The translations under genes were made by a program, and so were the position numbers. A stretch of DNA of 64,000 bases, from the NCBI GenBank assembly GCA_013003555.1, contig JABDIV010000046.1, forward strand, positions 37,404-101,403. The letters are read 5' to 3'. The DNA comes from Flavobacteriaceae bacterium (GTDB taxonomy: Bacteria; Bacteroidota; Bacteroidia; Flavobacteriales; Flavobacteriaceae). Each line of letters begins with the position of its first letter. Within the stretch, counting starts at the first letter, position 1. The notes beneath the pieces were generated by a model. The model was not told the DNA's origin. It did not search any database and was given only the letters and a program-made list of their open reading frames with translations. Shown here piece by piece: positions 42,521 through 52,646 of the stretch.

Positions 42521-45500
42521 AATTCAAATCCGAGTTGGAATGACACCCTCAATCCCTCATCACTCCTAAAGGCTGAAATGTTTCCTGAGGATAAGCCTGC
42601 GAAATTAACGAAAAGACCGCCGCCAAAAGAATTATTCCACTTTTCAGAATTATCATTCTCTATCCATACGCGACCATAATCAGCTCCTCCATAAATACCT
42701 ATACTTATCGGCATAAATCCGGTTCTGAGATTCGTTAAATTCCACCTTAAATCTGTCGATTGGACAAAGGCCGACTTGCCGGTAAATCGTTCATTTCTAT
42801 ATCCTCGCAATCCATTATTTGCACCGATTGATGGCGCTTGAAAAAACTGGAATCCATCTCCAAAATTTAAATGCGCTTTTAAATGAGTTGCTAAAACGAC
42901 ATTTCCTCCCGCCCCCAACTTGTAATTAAAGCCCAGTTCAGGAATGATATAACCAAATCCGTTATCTGAGTCAAAATTATTTTTGTATCCTGCTTGAAGT
43001 GCAGCCAATAATCCTAAGGTCGGAAACGTTGAGTCGTTTTTATTAACAAATTCATATTTTGCATCTAGTCCGAAATATTTTTGTTTATCAAACAATGGGT
43101 CGTTTTCAGGTATTGTTGCAATAAATCGTCCAATTGTGCGCTCAACCTGATGCAATTCATAGGTAATACCGGCAATAAAACTGCCCCCTGCCTGACCACG
43201 CCATGATAAATTCGGTCCGACGCTAAATGTCCTGATCCTAGTACGGTTGTAATCTAAATCCACATCCAAGCCATCATTCTCATCGGCTTCGGGATTTGGC
43301 GACTCATTTCCGAATCCAAAAAAATTGACAGCATAATTTGGGCTGTTGTAATGAGCTTTTAATACGAAGTTGACATCCTTAAAGATATTGGAGAATTCGC
43401 CACTGTAATCCACAACAAATCCTTTTGTTGAATTAAAATACCCTACAGATAATATATTCTGTGAGGTAAACGGATTTCTTTCAAATCCAAAACTGTTGAA
43501 AATATCCGCAATTCCAATTTGCATTCCGGTATCTGGATTAAATCCTATTTGTGGAATGATTGCATTGGTATTATTCTTTAACTTTTTATAATCATATACA
43601 TTCGATTCATAATCTTCACGAAGTTTTCTCCGCCCATTATTGGTCACAAAGGTGTTGTTCTTTGATTGATAATCGTAATACACAATCCCTTTACCGTTTT
43701 CAATATTATATGTGTCATTGTTTTGGCCACCAATCAATCTCATTTTAATAGGTTTGTCCCCTGCTCCATACACATGAAACATATCGTCATCATCCAATCC
43801 ATAAATCCATATTTCTTTAGTTACTGACTTTGAATAAATCCTCTTGTGGAAAACTTCATCCTTCTCACCATTTTTTATTCTGTATGCTATTACCTTAGTT
43901 TGCCCATTATCTAGACGTTCGATTTCAAACCAATCGTCTTTATCCGTGCCTTTAATTACCGCAAATCTATTTAGGACGTCGTAGTAGCGGTCTGAAATCG
44001 CCTGGAGATTTGAACGGCGTGCCTTTAGTTTATTCTTGATATCAACGATATTCTCATCCATGACTTCCTTCGGAATGAATTGAAAGGCATTCTCAATAAC
44101 TTCATCTGTCACCCCTTGTTGAATAAGCTTGACCTGGGCATCCCAAACCGACTTTTCTGATTGTTGAATCAGCTCCATATCAATCGGATAAGGTTCAACA
44201 TTAACCCCTTTCACATCGATCAGATCCTCACTGTATTTCCTCAATAATGCTGCTGCAGGAATCCAATTAACCGCCGTTCCTAACAAGGCCCCATCAGACA
44301 TTTTAGAGAAGGCCATATCACGATCTCTTGGCATTGGCCGATACACTTTTTTCCCATTTTCCTTGAATTCGATCCATCGCCACTGATCGGAATGACGATC
44401 CCAATCGCCTATAAGCATATCGAATAATCGTGCCCGGATGTATGACTCCTCATCAATTACAATATCTTCATCCTTATGAATACGTTTCATCATATCCTCT
44501 GTGCTGATAAGATTATCCTGATAGCCAAAACTGGCCTTGTCGCTATGGCCCTCTGACGTATGCTCTTCAATCATGTATAATTCATTCCCAAACTCATCAT
44601 TGAAATATCCCAAGGCATTCTGTTTCGGAACATAATACAATTTCGGGTTTGTATGATAAACCTGCGCGGCATCAGATAGAGTTCCGACAACAAATGGTGC
44701 ATATGGATGAGCTCCTGCGAAAACGTCAAGTAATAATCTTTCAACAGAGGTGTCTTCAAACTGCCCTTCTATGTATTGATCCTCAAAAACCAACGCCTGA
44801 AGATACTGGACCGCATTTTTACGCAAAGCTCTCATGACATATTGAGCTCCATTCCCATCCTGTAATCGAAGAGATTTCGATTGATTTCCTCCTCCTTTTC
44901 GAATTGGAATCAATCCTCCATACAAGGTGTCCAAATCAACAGTTGGTGCTAAAACTTCGGTGCTGTATATATCCCGGTAACGCTCACCCCATAAAAACCT
45001 ATAAAATCCTGATTTATCTGTTTCTTCTTTTGTATAAATCGAGGCTACTTTTTCGGATGGAAAACCTTTGGGGTAGGTCACTAAATCTTTCTTATCGGGT
45101 CCGAAAACTTCTGTTTCAAATACGACCTCATCATCGGCGGCAGAATAGAATTTCACATGGCTGGAACCATCGTTATAAACTATCAATTCGGAATGTCCAG
45201 GTGTACTATAGGAAAAAATCCCTCCTCCAACATTTCGTGTTGGAGTCAATTTAGATCCCGATCCACTAACGATTTGCTTGACATTGTCCTCTTCAATGTA
45301 CTGTAAACTGTGTTCATGACCAGAAACAAAAACAACCTTCTTATTATGTTGGGCCATGGTAACAAGCCTGGTCTTCAATTCATTATACATTGCATATTGA
45401 AGATCGGAAGAACTTACTCCTCCGGTTTTTCTGACGATATTCTTGAGGGTTCCAAGAACAGGAAGAGGCAGCATATGGCTTTTGAATGAATATTGCCCAC

Positions 45501-46197
45501 CATGTGGTCCATTAGAGAACATAGGATGGTGAATAGCTACTATGGTTGTCTTTCCCCGTCGTTTTTTGATCAAATCCTCAAATTCCTCGAGAAACCTGAA
45601 TCGCGTCTTGATTTCACAATTGTCATTGATGGTCGGGTGGCGATCCCAATTGGTGATATACCAATAGGAATCAACAATTATCAATTCAATTTTATCGCTT
45701 ATACTACGGCTCACTATTGGGCATCCGTTTTCCGGTAAAAAGGAATTCTTGCCAAGAGCATCCTCAATAAAATCTTCCTGTCTTTTTAATCCCTTGACCC
45801 CCCCTTCATACCAATCATGATTTCCGGGAATGAAAATGGCCTGACCGTTATATTGCTTGGCACTATTGACCTGAACCTGCAAGCGGTGTTCGGCCAAAGT
45901 TCGATCTGGTTCGGTTTTCTTCGGTAACCCCTGCTCATAAATATTATCACCCAAAAAGATTGCCGTGCTGTTTTTACCGGCTTGATTAAGTACCTGTTCA
46001 AAGGCTTCCAAAGCGGGAGTAGAACCCCCTAACTCGGCATTGCCAGCATCCCCAATAAAATAAAATGAATGTTCAATTTCCTTATCATTTGGAAAGGTTT
46101 CAGCATTCTGATCGTCTTTAAATTGCGGGTTGAATGTTGCACATGACGAAACGAGCAATAAAATTAGCACATATAGCAGAAAGAAATGACGACGCAT
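42517..46197 (-). CDS. Lipoprotein fusion: metallophosphoesterase + kinase-like domain + outer-membrane beta barrel
   Basis: 1226 residues. A lipoprotein signal (LLLVSSCA, Cys19) is followed by a calcineurin-like phosphoesterase (~40-330): FIGDAGN, FLGDNIYEQG, IPGNHDWYEGG, AIHHPMFS and SGHEHS. The middle (~400-730) has a CotH/HipA-like signature: candidate ATP-site YVMRALRKN near 453, GDWDRHSDQW near 600 and PRDRDMAF near 625. From ~850 to the end are alternating beta strands of a surface-antigen/Omp85-like barrel, ending in QLGFEF with a C-terminal Phe. It is likely outer-membrane anchored, with its soluble domains facing the periplasm or exterior. The kinase-like call is tentative. Confidence 0.8.
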   Translation of the reverse strand: MRRHFFLLYVLILLLVSSCATFNPQFKDDQNAETFPNDKEIEHSFYFIGDAGNAELGGSTPALEAFEQVLNQAGKNSTAIFLGDNIYEQGLPKKTEPDRTLAEHRLQVQVNSAKQYNGQAIFIPGNHDWYEGGVKGLKRQEDFIEDALGKNSFLPENGCPIVSRSISDKIELIIVDSYWYITNWDRHPTINDNCEIKTRFRFLEEFEDLIKKRRGKTTIVAIHHPMFSNGPHGGQYSFKSHMLPLPVLGTLKNIVRKTGGVSSSDLQYAMYNELKTRLVTMAQHNKKVVFVSGHEHSLQYIEEDNVKQIVSGSGSKLTPTRNVGGGIFSYSTPGHSELIVYNDGSSHVKFYSAADDEVVFETEVFGPDKKDLVTYPKGFPSEKVASIYTKEETDKSGFYRFLWGERYRDIYSTEVLAPTVDLDTLYGGLIPIRKGGGNQSKSLRLQDGNGAQYVMRALRKNAVQYLQALVFEDQYIEGQFEDTSVERLLLDVFAGAHPYAPFVVGTLSDAAQVYHTNPKLYYVPKQNALGYFNDEFGNELYMIEEHTSEGHSDKASFGYQDNLISTEDMMKRIHKDEDIVIDEESYIRARLFDMLIGDWDRHSDQWRWIEFKENGKKVYRPMPRDRDMAFSKMSDGALLGTAVNWIPAAALLRKYSEDLIDVKGVNVEPYPIDMELIQQSEKSVWDAQVKLIQQGVTDEVIENAFQFIPKEVMDENIVDIKNKLKARRSNLQAISDRYYDVLNRFAVIKGTDKDDWFEIERLDNGQTKVIAYRIKNGEKDEVFHKRIYSKSVTKEIWIYGLDDDDMFHVYGAGDKPIKMRLIGGQNNDTYNIENGKGIVYYDYQSKNNTFVTNNGRRKLREDYESNVYDYKKLKNNTNAIIPQIGFNPDTGMQIGIADIFNSFGFERNPFTSQNILSVGYFNSTKGFVVDYSGEFSNIFKDVNFVLKAHYNSPNYAVNFFGFGNESPNPEADENDGLDVDLDYNRTRIRTFSVGPNLSWRGQAGGSFIAGITYELHQVERTIGRFIATIPENDPLFDKQKYFGLDAKYEFVNKNDSTFPTLGLLAALQAGYKNNFDSDNGFGYIIPELGFNYKLGAGGNVVLATHLKAHLNFGDGFQFFQAPSIGANNGLRGYRNERFTGKSAFVQSTDLRWNLTNLRTGFMPISIGIYGGADYGRVWIENDNSEKWNNSFGGGLFVNFAGLSSGNISAFRSDEGLRVSFQLGFEF

Positions 46198-46240
46198 AAA
46201 AGAGATTAATTAACTATTTTAGTAAAAATAACTTATTTAC

Positions 46241-47437
46241 ATGGAAAACATAGTTCGTGCTTCTGAAAATTATGTCACCAATACTTTGGTTGAAATACTT
46301 TCTTCTGACTTTCTTTATCACAACCTATCTCATACGAAACGGGTCGTTAAGAAAACAAAGGAATTGATCGAGGGAGAAAAGGTTCAGGAAGACGACGCCT
46401 TTCACCTCATGATAGCTGCATGGTTTCATGACATAGGATATACAAAAGATCCCGATCAACATGAAGTGCGAAGTGCCGAGATGGCTGAAGAATTCTTAAA
46501 TGGAGAGAAATTAGATCAGTCATCTATAGATAAAGTGAAATCGCTTATCATGGCTACTGTTATGGAATATGAGCCAAAAAATAAGCTTGAAATGATCATT
46601 CGGGACGCCGATTGTGCGCATTTTGCCAGCAAAAACTACGAAGACATCAGTGGATTGTTAAGGGGCGAATTGGAATTGATCAAAAATAAAGTGCTTACAG
46701 ACAAAGAATGGATCGATGAGAATATAAACTTTTTCAAAGATGTTCAACGATTTTATACCGATTATGCCCTCGATAATTGGCAGAAAGGAAAGGAGAAAAA
46801 CCTGGCCTGGCTTCTAAGACGTCAGAAAAAACTCGGTTTTGATCATTCGAAACTCAAACAGAAGAAGGCTGAATTAGACTTTAAAAAAAATAAAGCTGCC
46901 TTACCCGAACGCGGTATTGAGACCATGTTCAGGGTAACTTTGAAAAATCATATCACCTTAAGCGATATTGCAGATACAAAGGCGAATATACTGCTATCGG
47001 TGAACGCCATAATTGTGTCACTAGTCTTATCCAATCTAATCCCGAAACTTGATAATCCTTCGAATGCCTATTTGATCTACCCAACTGTAATTTTTACTCT
47101 ATTTACGGTTATCGCTATGATCCTTTCGGTAATTGCAACAAGACCCAACGTAACCAGTGGTAAGTTCACCAAGGAGGATGTCGAGAAGAAAAAGGTCAAT
47201 TTGATCTTCTTTGGAAATTTTCATAAAATGAGCCTTGACGATTTTGAATGGGCCATGGGAGAAATGATGCAGGACCGGGATTACCTGTATTCTTCAATGA
47301 AAAAAGACCTTTATTTCCTGGGAAAAGTACTGAACAGAAAATACAAGATCCTGAGAATTACCTATACGGTGTTCATTATTGGGATCATCATTAGCGTTCT
47401 TGCCTTCGCAGTTGCCTTTCAATATTCAGGGGCCTAA
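46241..47437 (+). CDS. HD-domain protein fused to Pycsar-type membrane effector domain
   Basis: 398 residues. The N-terminal HD phosphohydrolase domain has NLSHTKRV, AWFHDIGYT (His63-Asp64) and IIRDADCAH (~120). The C-terminal domain matches the Pycsar effector membrane module (PycTM, formerly DUF5706): KANILLSVNAIIVSLVLSNL (~248-267), TVIFTLFTVIAMILSVIA (~282-299), the FFGNFHKMS segment, and a final helix (~372-394). PycTM proteins respond to cyclic pyrimidine nucleotides and damage the membrane. HD-linked forms are common in Flavobacteriia and may be housekeeping. No cyclase gene lies in the window. It is divergent from the fusion gene. Confidence 0.85.
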   Translation: MENIVRASENYVTNTLVEILSSDFLYHNLSHTKRVVKKTKELIEGEKVQEDDAFHLMIAAWFHDIGYTKDPDQHEVRSAEMAEEFLNGEKLDQSSIDKVKSLIMATVMEYEPKNKLEMIIRDADCAHFASKNYEDISGLLRGELELIKNKVLTDKEWIDENINFFKDVQRFYTDYALDNWQKGKEKNLAWLLRRQKKLGFDHSKLKQKKAELDFKKNKAALPERGIETMFRVTLKNHITLSDIADTKANILLSVNAIIVSLVLSNLIPKLDNPSNAYLIYPTVIFTLFTVIAMILSVIATRPNVTSGKFTKEDVEKKKVNLIFFGNFHKMSLDDFEWAMGEMMQDRDYLYSSMKKDLYFLGKVLNRKYKILRITYTVFIIGIIISVLAFAVAFQYSGA

Positions 47438-49806
47438 GCATTGAGTTCCTTCATCAGGTCATTGTAGGTAAAGAATTCCTTATCATTATCATCCTTATGA
47501 TACAGCACGCTAACACGTATGGCTTTTAATCCTGTCACTGCTTGCAGGTCTTCCAGCTCGACGATTTCTACATCATCATCCAGATAGTTCTTCGACTGAA
47601 GGAATCTAACGTAACTCAGATACTCCATTTCATCCTGTTTCTGAGAGTAAACGATTGTGATCTTTCCTTTTTCGGTAATCCGCCTTTTTGTACCCTTAAT
47701 ATAGGCTTTATCAATCCGTTTTTTCACGATTTCATAACGTGCATTGTAAGTGCCATCAACATCAAAGTGCTTTTCATCCATACGGAAACTGATCGAAAGC
47801 GGCTGGTTAAAAACCAAAATCATAGAGGCCACATCCAGAGCTACCGGGAACTCATGCTGTATCCTGTAATATGCATTTTCCATTTCAACCATGACCTGAA
47901 GCTGCCATAATCTCAGATTATACAGATAAATTTTATTGAAATTTTCATCCTTGGTAATGGCTTCACCGATATATAGGTTATGCTCAACGCCATCGGTTTT
48001 AAATCGTTCAAAAAAGTGGGGGTACATCTCCTGAGCTTCCATCTGCTTGTAATCAAGCATTTCGGACATTTTACGATTGATCATGGAAATGGTATCGTCA
48101 TAATCCTTGCGATTCTTATAAAGGACATCCAGTTTTTCATCGATACTATTAAAGTAGGCTGTGATTTCTTCGGCCAACTCACCAGTACTCAACAAGTGAT
48201 AAAACAATGGTGTAATTTCATTTCGGAAATATTCAGAAATCTGCTGTTCAGAGTCTACCTGAAAATGATCAGTCAGCCCATCGAGATACTGATCAGCCTG
48301 AAATATAATCTGCTGATAAATGGGTAATCCATTCTTATTAAACGATTTTTCAAGAATGGCTTTGGCCGCGGTCAATTGCAGCGTTAGATCCTGTTGAGTC
48401 GCCCTGTTACGAGCCATCGAAGATCCCTTGATATCAATCTGACCAAAGAGAGGATAAACATCTTCAAAGACTAATTTTTTAAAAGATGGCTCACGGCCCT
48501 GAAGTTGATCTTTAATAAAGTTGCGCGCTTCTTTTTTAAACTTCCAGTGAACACTAGGGTGAATTGATGTACACTCCTGTTGGATCACCGCTTCAATAAG
48601 GTTCTCTTCTTCGTTTTTCGACCGTTCAATCTCAGATACTATAAATGGCATCACATCAATCAATCGATTGGCATTCACACTATTGAGAACCTTTGGTTTT
48701 CGCGATACCAGCTCCAGTATTCCAAGCAATCTGTCTTCCCATGCAATTGGGGCAAGTATAGCACTTTTAACACCTTGTTCTTTCAGACTTTTATATTGCG
48801 GAGCCTTGCCTTCCGACAGTTTATAAAATTTATCAACATCGGAAATCGAGTAAAATTTCTTGTCCTTGATAAGTGTTTTGTATGATCGTTTGCATAATGT
48901 CTGGTCACATTTGGCATGGTCTTTATTATTCAGTAAAAAGCTTGCAACACCATTTCCATATACGCGTTCAAATAAACCTTCTTCTTTGTTGAATACAGAG
49001 AATCCAACTTCGAGATCTTTCAAATTAAACAGCGACCTGAAAATCTCCTGAAATTCCTCGGCAAGTGTTTCATCTTTCTGTGATGTTGCAGAAATTAAAT
49101 TCGATTTTATATTAGAAATGGACTGATCGTCGGTTACATCGAAAATATTACTGATAACAAAACCTTTATACACATAGCTTTGAGGTGGAAACTTTTCCTT
49201 CCAAAGGTCGATGTTTTCAAAATTATCAAGTAATTCATCAACATCTGCCTGGGAAATCTTTTTTGCTTTTTTCGTTGGAATGATTTCCGTAAAATCGGCG
49301 TTATATAAAATTTTAAAATAGCGCATTATTCCTTTTGTATCAGGAATCTCATAAAACAATGGTCGCTTAAAACTCAGGTCGATATTGTAGCAAAACTTGA
49401 GAATTAAGGTACAACCTATGATGTAGATATCATCATCGGGCATGTTCTTTATCTTAAGCTCAAAATCATCACCGGCGGCTGCTATTATATTCTTAAAGCG
49501 CTCACTAGAATTGAAAATAAGATTATGAAAAGGCACCGATGCCGTTTTAATCTCATTTCTTGAAAGCACATTGCTAAAGGAATCCTCAAGGATAACTGCA
49601 ATAGCATCCTTATACTTATCGAGAGAATCGGTGTCAGTAAAACCAGACCTTAACTCAGGAAATGGCTTTTGTGCTTCTAATACACGCTCGGCCTTAGCCA
49701 CCATGAAAGGATCCTTACTTTCGGCCATCGTCTCATAATGCTCAATCAATTTATTAAAACTGATTTGCAATGAAAGGGGCGATTCGTGGAGGTCATTAAT
49801 ATTCAT
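47434..49806 (-). CDS. GAF-domain protein, function unknown
   Basis: 790 residues, cytoplasmic, no signal peptide. Residues ~250-400 form a GAF domain (LEVGFSVFNKEEGLFERVYGNG, SLKEQGVKSAILAPIAWEDRLLGILELV). The flanking regions are mainly helical, and the C-terminal ~200 residues include a coiled-coil-like segment and a beta-rich end (GKITIVYSQKQDEMEYLSYV). No output domain (kinase, cyclase, DNA-binding) is recognised. It ends convergent with the HD-PycTM gene with a 4-base overlap of stops, so antisense interference is possible. Role unknown; it may sense a small ligand through the GAF domain. Confidence 0.78.
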   Translation of the reverse strand: MNINDLHESPLSLQISFNKLIEHYETMAESKDPFMVAKAERVLEAQKPFPELRSGFTDTDSLDKYKDAIAVILEDSFSNVLSRNEIKTASVPFHNLIFNSSERFKNIIAAAGDDFELKIKNMPDDDIYIIGCTLILKFCYNIDLSFKRPLFYEIPDTKGIMRYFKILYNADFTEIIPTKKAKKISQADVDELLDNFENIDLWKEKFPPQSYVYKGFVISNIFDVTDDQSISNIKSNLISATSQKDETLAEEFQEIFRSLFNLKDLEVGFSVFNKEEGLFERVYGNGVASFLLNNKDHAKCDQTLCKRSYKTLIKDKKFYSISDVDKFYKLSEGKAPQYKSLKEQGVKSAILAPIAWEDRLLGILELVSRKPKVLNSVNANRLIDVMPFIVSEIERSKNEEENLIEAVIQQECTSIHPSVHWKFKKEARNFIKDQLQGREPSFKKLVFEDVYPLFGQIDIKGSSMARNRATQQDLTLQLTAAKAILEKSFNKNGLPIYQQIIFQADQYLDGLTDHFQVDSEQQISEYFRNEITPLFYHLLSTGELAEEITAYFNSIDEKLDVLYKNRKDYDDTISMINRKMSEMLDYKQMEAQEMYPHFFERFKTDGVEHNLYIGEAITKDENFNKIYLYNLRLWQLQVMVEMENAYYRIQHEFPVALDVASMILVFNQPLSISFRMDEKHFDVDGTYNARYEIVKKRIDKAYIKGTKRRITEKGKITIVYSQKQDEMEYLSYVRFLQSKNYLDDDVEIVELEDLQAVTGLKAIRVSVLYHKDDNDKEFFTYNDLMKELNA

Positions 49807-49963
49807 AACGCGTTGATTGGTCTTGTAAAAATAAACAATATTTCGATTTAGTCGTAAAAAGGCCGTTTACATAACACCCTTATAACCAATTGAAAGATAT
49901 ATTGATATGACGCACATATCTGTATTTTTGTTACATTTAAATCTAACTAATACTTCAATAATT

Positions 49964-50386
49964 ATGTTTTCAAGAACGAATTTATTAGCAACACTGGCAG
50001 CAACAATTTGGGGTGTGTTGGGCGGATTTTTGTTATGGGGAATCATTGCCGACTCCATTTTAAACGATTATATGGGAACAGCTACGGGAGTTATGAGAGA
50101 AACACCGGACTTTCTCTATGTAGTGCTTGGAAGTTTATTTACAGCTTTTGCCTTTTCAACAATTTATTCGAAATGGGCACGCGGGAAACACAGCCTGTCG
50201 AATGGCGCTAAATACGGATTATGGATGGGTATTTTTGTTGGATTTGGTGATCGTCTAATCGAATTTGGCGTTTCAAATTTGCTCGATATTACAGGAACCG
50301 TTTTTAATGGGATAATCTATGTGATTTTCTTCCTGGTCATGGGCCTTATTGTAAGTTTGGTCTACGGCAAATTAAGTAAAAAATAA
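49964..50386 (+). CDS. Small membrane protein, four helices
   Basis: 140 residues from the ATG at 49964; an earlier ATG at 49907 adds a non-membrane stretch and is less likely. Four membrane helices are visible (LLATLAATIWGVLGGFLLWG, YVVLGSLFTAFAFSTIYS, YGLWMGIFVGFGDRLIEFGV, IIYVIFFLVMGLIVSLVYG). No family with a known function is recognised. It is a single gene with a terminator directly after its stop. Confidence 0.72.
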   Translation: MFSRTNLLATLAATIWGVLGGFLLWGIIADSILNDYMGTATGVMRETPDFLYVVLGSLFTAFAFSTIYSKWARGKHSLSNGAKYGLWMGIFVGFGDRLIEFGVSNLLDITGTVFNGIIYVIFFLVMGLIVSLVYGKLSKK

Positions 50387-50393
50387 AAGGATA

Positions 50394-50427
50394 AAAGCGC
50401 CCGATAATTGAGGCGCTTTATTATTGT
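50394..50427. terminator. Bidirectional terminator
   Basis: AAAGCGCC and GGCGCTTT form an 8-bp stem with a 10-base loop. T-rich tracts lie on both sides: ATTATTGTT on the plus strand and TATCCTTTTATTTTTT on the minus strand. It serves the small membrane protein gene and the end of the maltodextrin operon. Confidence 0.85.
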
Positions 50428-50528
50428 TAATATTTAACGATATATAGTTCCGGTTAAGGTTCAGAATTTTATTTTAACACCGGTTCATAATTAATTCTCT
50501 AATTCCATTTAGACCGCTCTCCATTTTG

Positions 50529-52646
50529 TTATTCTTTTATAAAACTGATGGCACAACCACCACCGGCAGCGAGATTTAGCGAAATTTCCGAGTTTGAATC
50601 AACATTTAATTCCTCAACCATCAGGTCTAACGGATTGTTATTCCAATGCGCATTATCCCCGTCCCGATAAATCAAAGCTTTATAGGTTGCCCCTTCATCC
50701 AGAAAATCTAATTTAATCGATAATTCCCTTGGGTTTTCATCGGTGATCGAGCCTAAGAACCAATTAGCTGTTTCGCGTTCCTGCCGGGCAATGGTAACAT
50801 AATCTCCCACCTCTCCATTCAAAACTTTTGATTGCTGCCAATCTACACCAACATCTTTTATGAATTGTAATGCTGTAGGGTTGGCCTCATAGTGCTCAAC
50901 CAAGTCGGCTGCCATTTGCACCGGACTGTAAATAACCACATATAATGCAAGTTGTTGAGCTAAAGTTGTATTGACCTGGTTGTTTTCCTTGTATTCGTCG
51001 AATTTAATATTGAAGATCCCAGGTGTAAAATCTATGGGCCCCGATAACATTCGGGTAAATGCGACAATGGGTAGGTGCTCAGGCGGATTTCCACCGTCGC
51101 TTGCCCAGGCATTAAATTCCTGTCCGCGAAGCCCTTCTCTTGATATGGCATTCGGGTATGTGCGCCTTAAGCCGGTATCTTTAATCGGTTCATGCGCGTT
51201 AACCGCGACCTGATATTTTACGGCATTCTCAATCGCATGGTTATAATGGTTTACCATGTATTGTCCGTGATGATATTCCCCGTCTGGAAGGATCTTTCCA
51301 ACATAACCTGATTTCACGGCATGCATGCCATAATGCTGCATCAAGGCATAAGCCGAATCCTGCTGTTTGGTATAGGTTTCAGTAGCGGCCGAGGTTTCAT
51401 GATGCATGATGATTTCAACGCCCTTTTCCTTAGCATAACGCGTCACCTCTTCAATATCGTAATCGGGATAAGGCGTGATAAAATCGAATACGCCTTCGCG
51501 ATCGGGAAATCCGATCCAGCGTTCCCAACCGGTATTCCATCCTTCAACTAAAACCCCACCGATGTTATTAGCTGCTGAAAAATCGATGAATCGCTTTACA
51601 TTCTCAGTTGTCGCGCCATGACGGCCATGGGCCTTACCGGTATCGGTCCATTTTCCATCAACCAGTTCCATCCCATAATCCCATGACGATTTATTCAGGT
51701 GCATTTCCCACCATACACCCGTATATTTCATAGGCTTAAACCAGGAAACATCTCCTATTTTATTCGGTTCGTTCAAGTTTACAATCAAATTTGATTCGAT
51801 TAAACCGGGAGCATCGTTTGATATTTGAATGCTTCGCCATGGTGTATGAAAAGGTAAATCCCGTTTTACTTTAAAATCTTGATTTTCAGACCCTACCAAA
51901 ATGCTGCGCATGGACAAATTTTCACCGTCAATTCCCAAGGTCATCCCGGAATAATCGACAAGGGCTGCTTCATGAAAACTGAGATGAATCCCATTTTCCC
52001 CTACCATGGTTACCGGAGTGTTTACAGCATTATTGGGGATATAGGTCTGCGCCAGATTAGGATGATCTCGTTTGCTGATGGCATCGATTTCAGAAAGTTT
52101 AGTTGTATTATATAAATGCTCATAAATATCCCAGTCACCAGGAATCCAGAAGGTCTTATAATCTTCAGTTAGGTTGAACTGGGTCTGCTCCTCAACTATA
52201 AATGCCTGGGTCCAACCGGCTTGTTCGGGAAATTCATACCGGAATCCCAAGCCATCGTCATATACCCTGAAAACAATATTAAATTGCCGTTTAAGATCAG
52301 TTTCTTCCTGTAATTCAATGATTAATTCATTATAACGATTCACAACCTCTAATTGTTCTCCCCATGGCATTTGCCAGCTCTCATCAATCGAGGTCGTGCT
52401 GATTTTTAATATTTTCAATCCGGATTTCAACATAGGGACATCTTTAAATTCAAAACCCAAATAGGAGCGGTCGATCACTATGCTGCCATCTTTCAGGACC
52501 ATATAAAAGGGAACTCCCTGATCATCCAGATCGAAATTAACCTGAATAGCTCCGTCAGGTGATGATATGCCTTTTGAAGTCGAGTTCTTTTCGCAGGACA
52601 TCATGCTAATTAATACCAATACTGTAAAAAATCTGTTCGTTCTCAT
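50529..52646 (-). CDS. GH97 alpha-glucosidase (SusB-like)
   Basis: 705 residues with a lipoprotein signal (VLVLISMMSCEK, Cys18). The N-terminal beta-sandwich is followed by a TIM barrel with GH97 acidic motifs: GVLVEGWNTGWERW, IMHHETSAATETY, VNAHEPIKDTGLRRTYPN and GLRGQEFNAW. In Bacteroides SusB the equivalent glutamates coordinate Ca2+ and act in an inverting mechanism. It should release glucose from malto-oligosaccharides in the periplasm. It overlaps the upstream amylase by 4 bases and is last in the operon. Confidence 0.93.
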   Translation of the reverse strand: MRTNRFFTVLVLISMMSCEKNSTSKGISSPDGAIQVNFDLDDQGVPFYMVLKDGSIVIDRSYLGFEFKDVPMLKSGLKILKISTTSIDESWQMPWGEQLEVVNRYNELIIELQEETDLKRQFNIVFRVYDDGLGFRYEFPEQAGWTQAFIVEEQTQFNLTEDYKTFWIPGDWDIYEHLYNTTKLSEIDAISKRDHPNLAQTYIPNNAVNTPVTMVGENGIHLSFHEAALVDYSGMTLGIDGENLSMRSILVGSENQDFKVKRDLPFHTPWRSIQISNDAPGLIESNLIVNLNEPNKIGDVSWFKPMKYTGVWWEMHLNKSSWDYGMELVDGKWTDTGKAHGRHGATTENVKRFIDFSAANNIGGVLVEGWNTGWERWIGFPDREGVFDFITPYPDYDIEEVTRYAKEKGVEIIMHHETSAATETYTKQQDSAYALMQHYGMHAVKSGYVGKILPDGEYHHGQYMVNHYNHAIENAVKYQVAVNAHEPIKDTGLRRTYPNAISREGLRGQEFNAWASDGGNPPEHLPIVAFTRMLSGPIDFTPGIFNIKFDEYKENNQVNTTLAQQLALYVVIYSPVQMAADLVEHYEANPTALQFIKDVGVDWQQSKVLNGEVGDYVTIARQERETANWFLGSITDENPRELSIKLDFLDEGATYKALIYRDGDNAHWNNNPLDLMVEELNVDSNSEISLNLAAGGGCAISFIKE

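Noticed and set aside
46241..49806. HD-PycTM and GAF genes as a complete Pycsar defence operon
   Set aside because: The genes are convergent rather than co-directional, the GAF protein has no cyclase domain, and no cyclase lies in the window.
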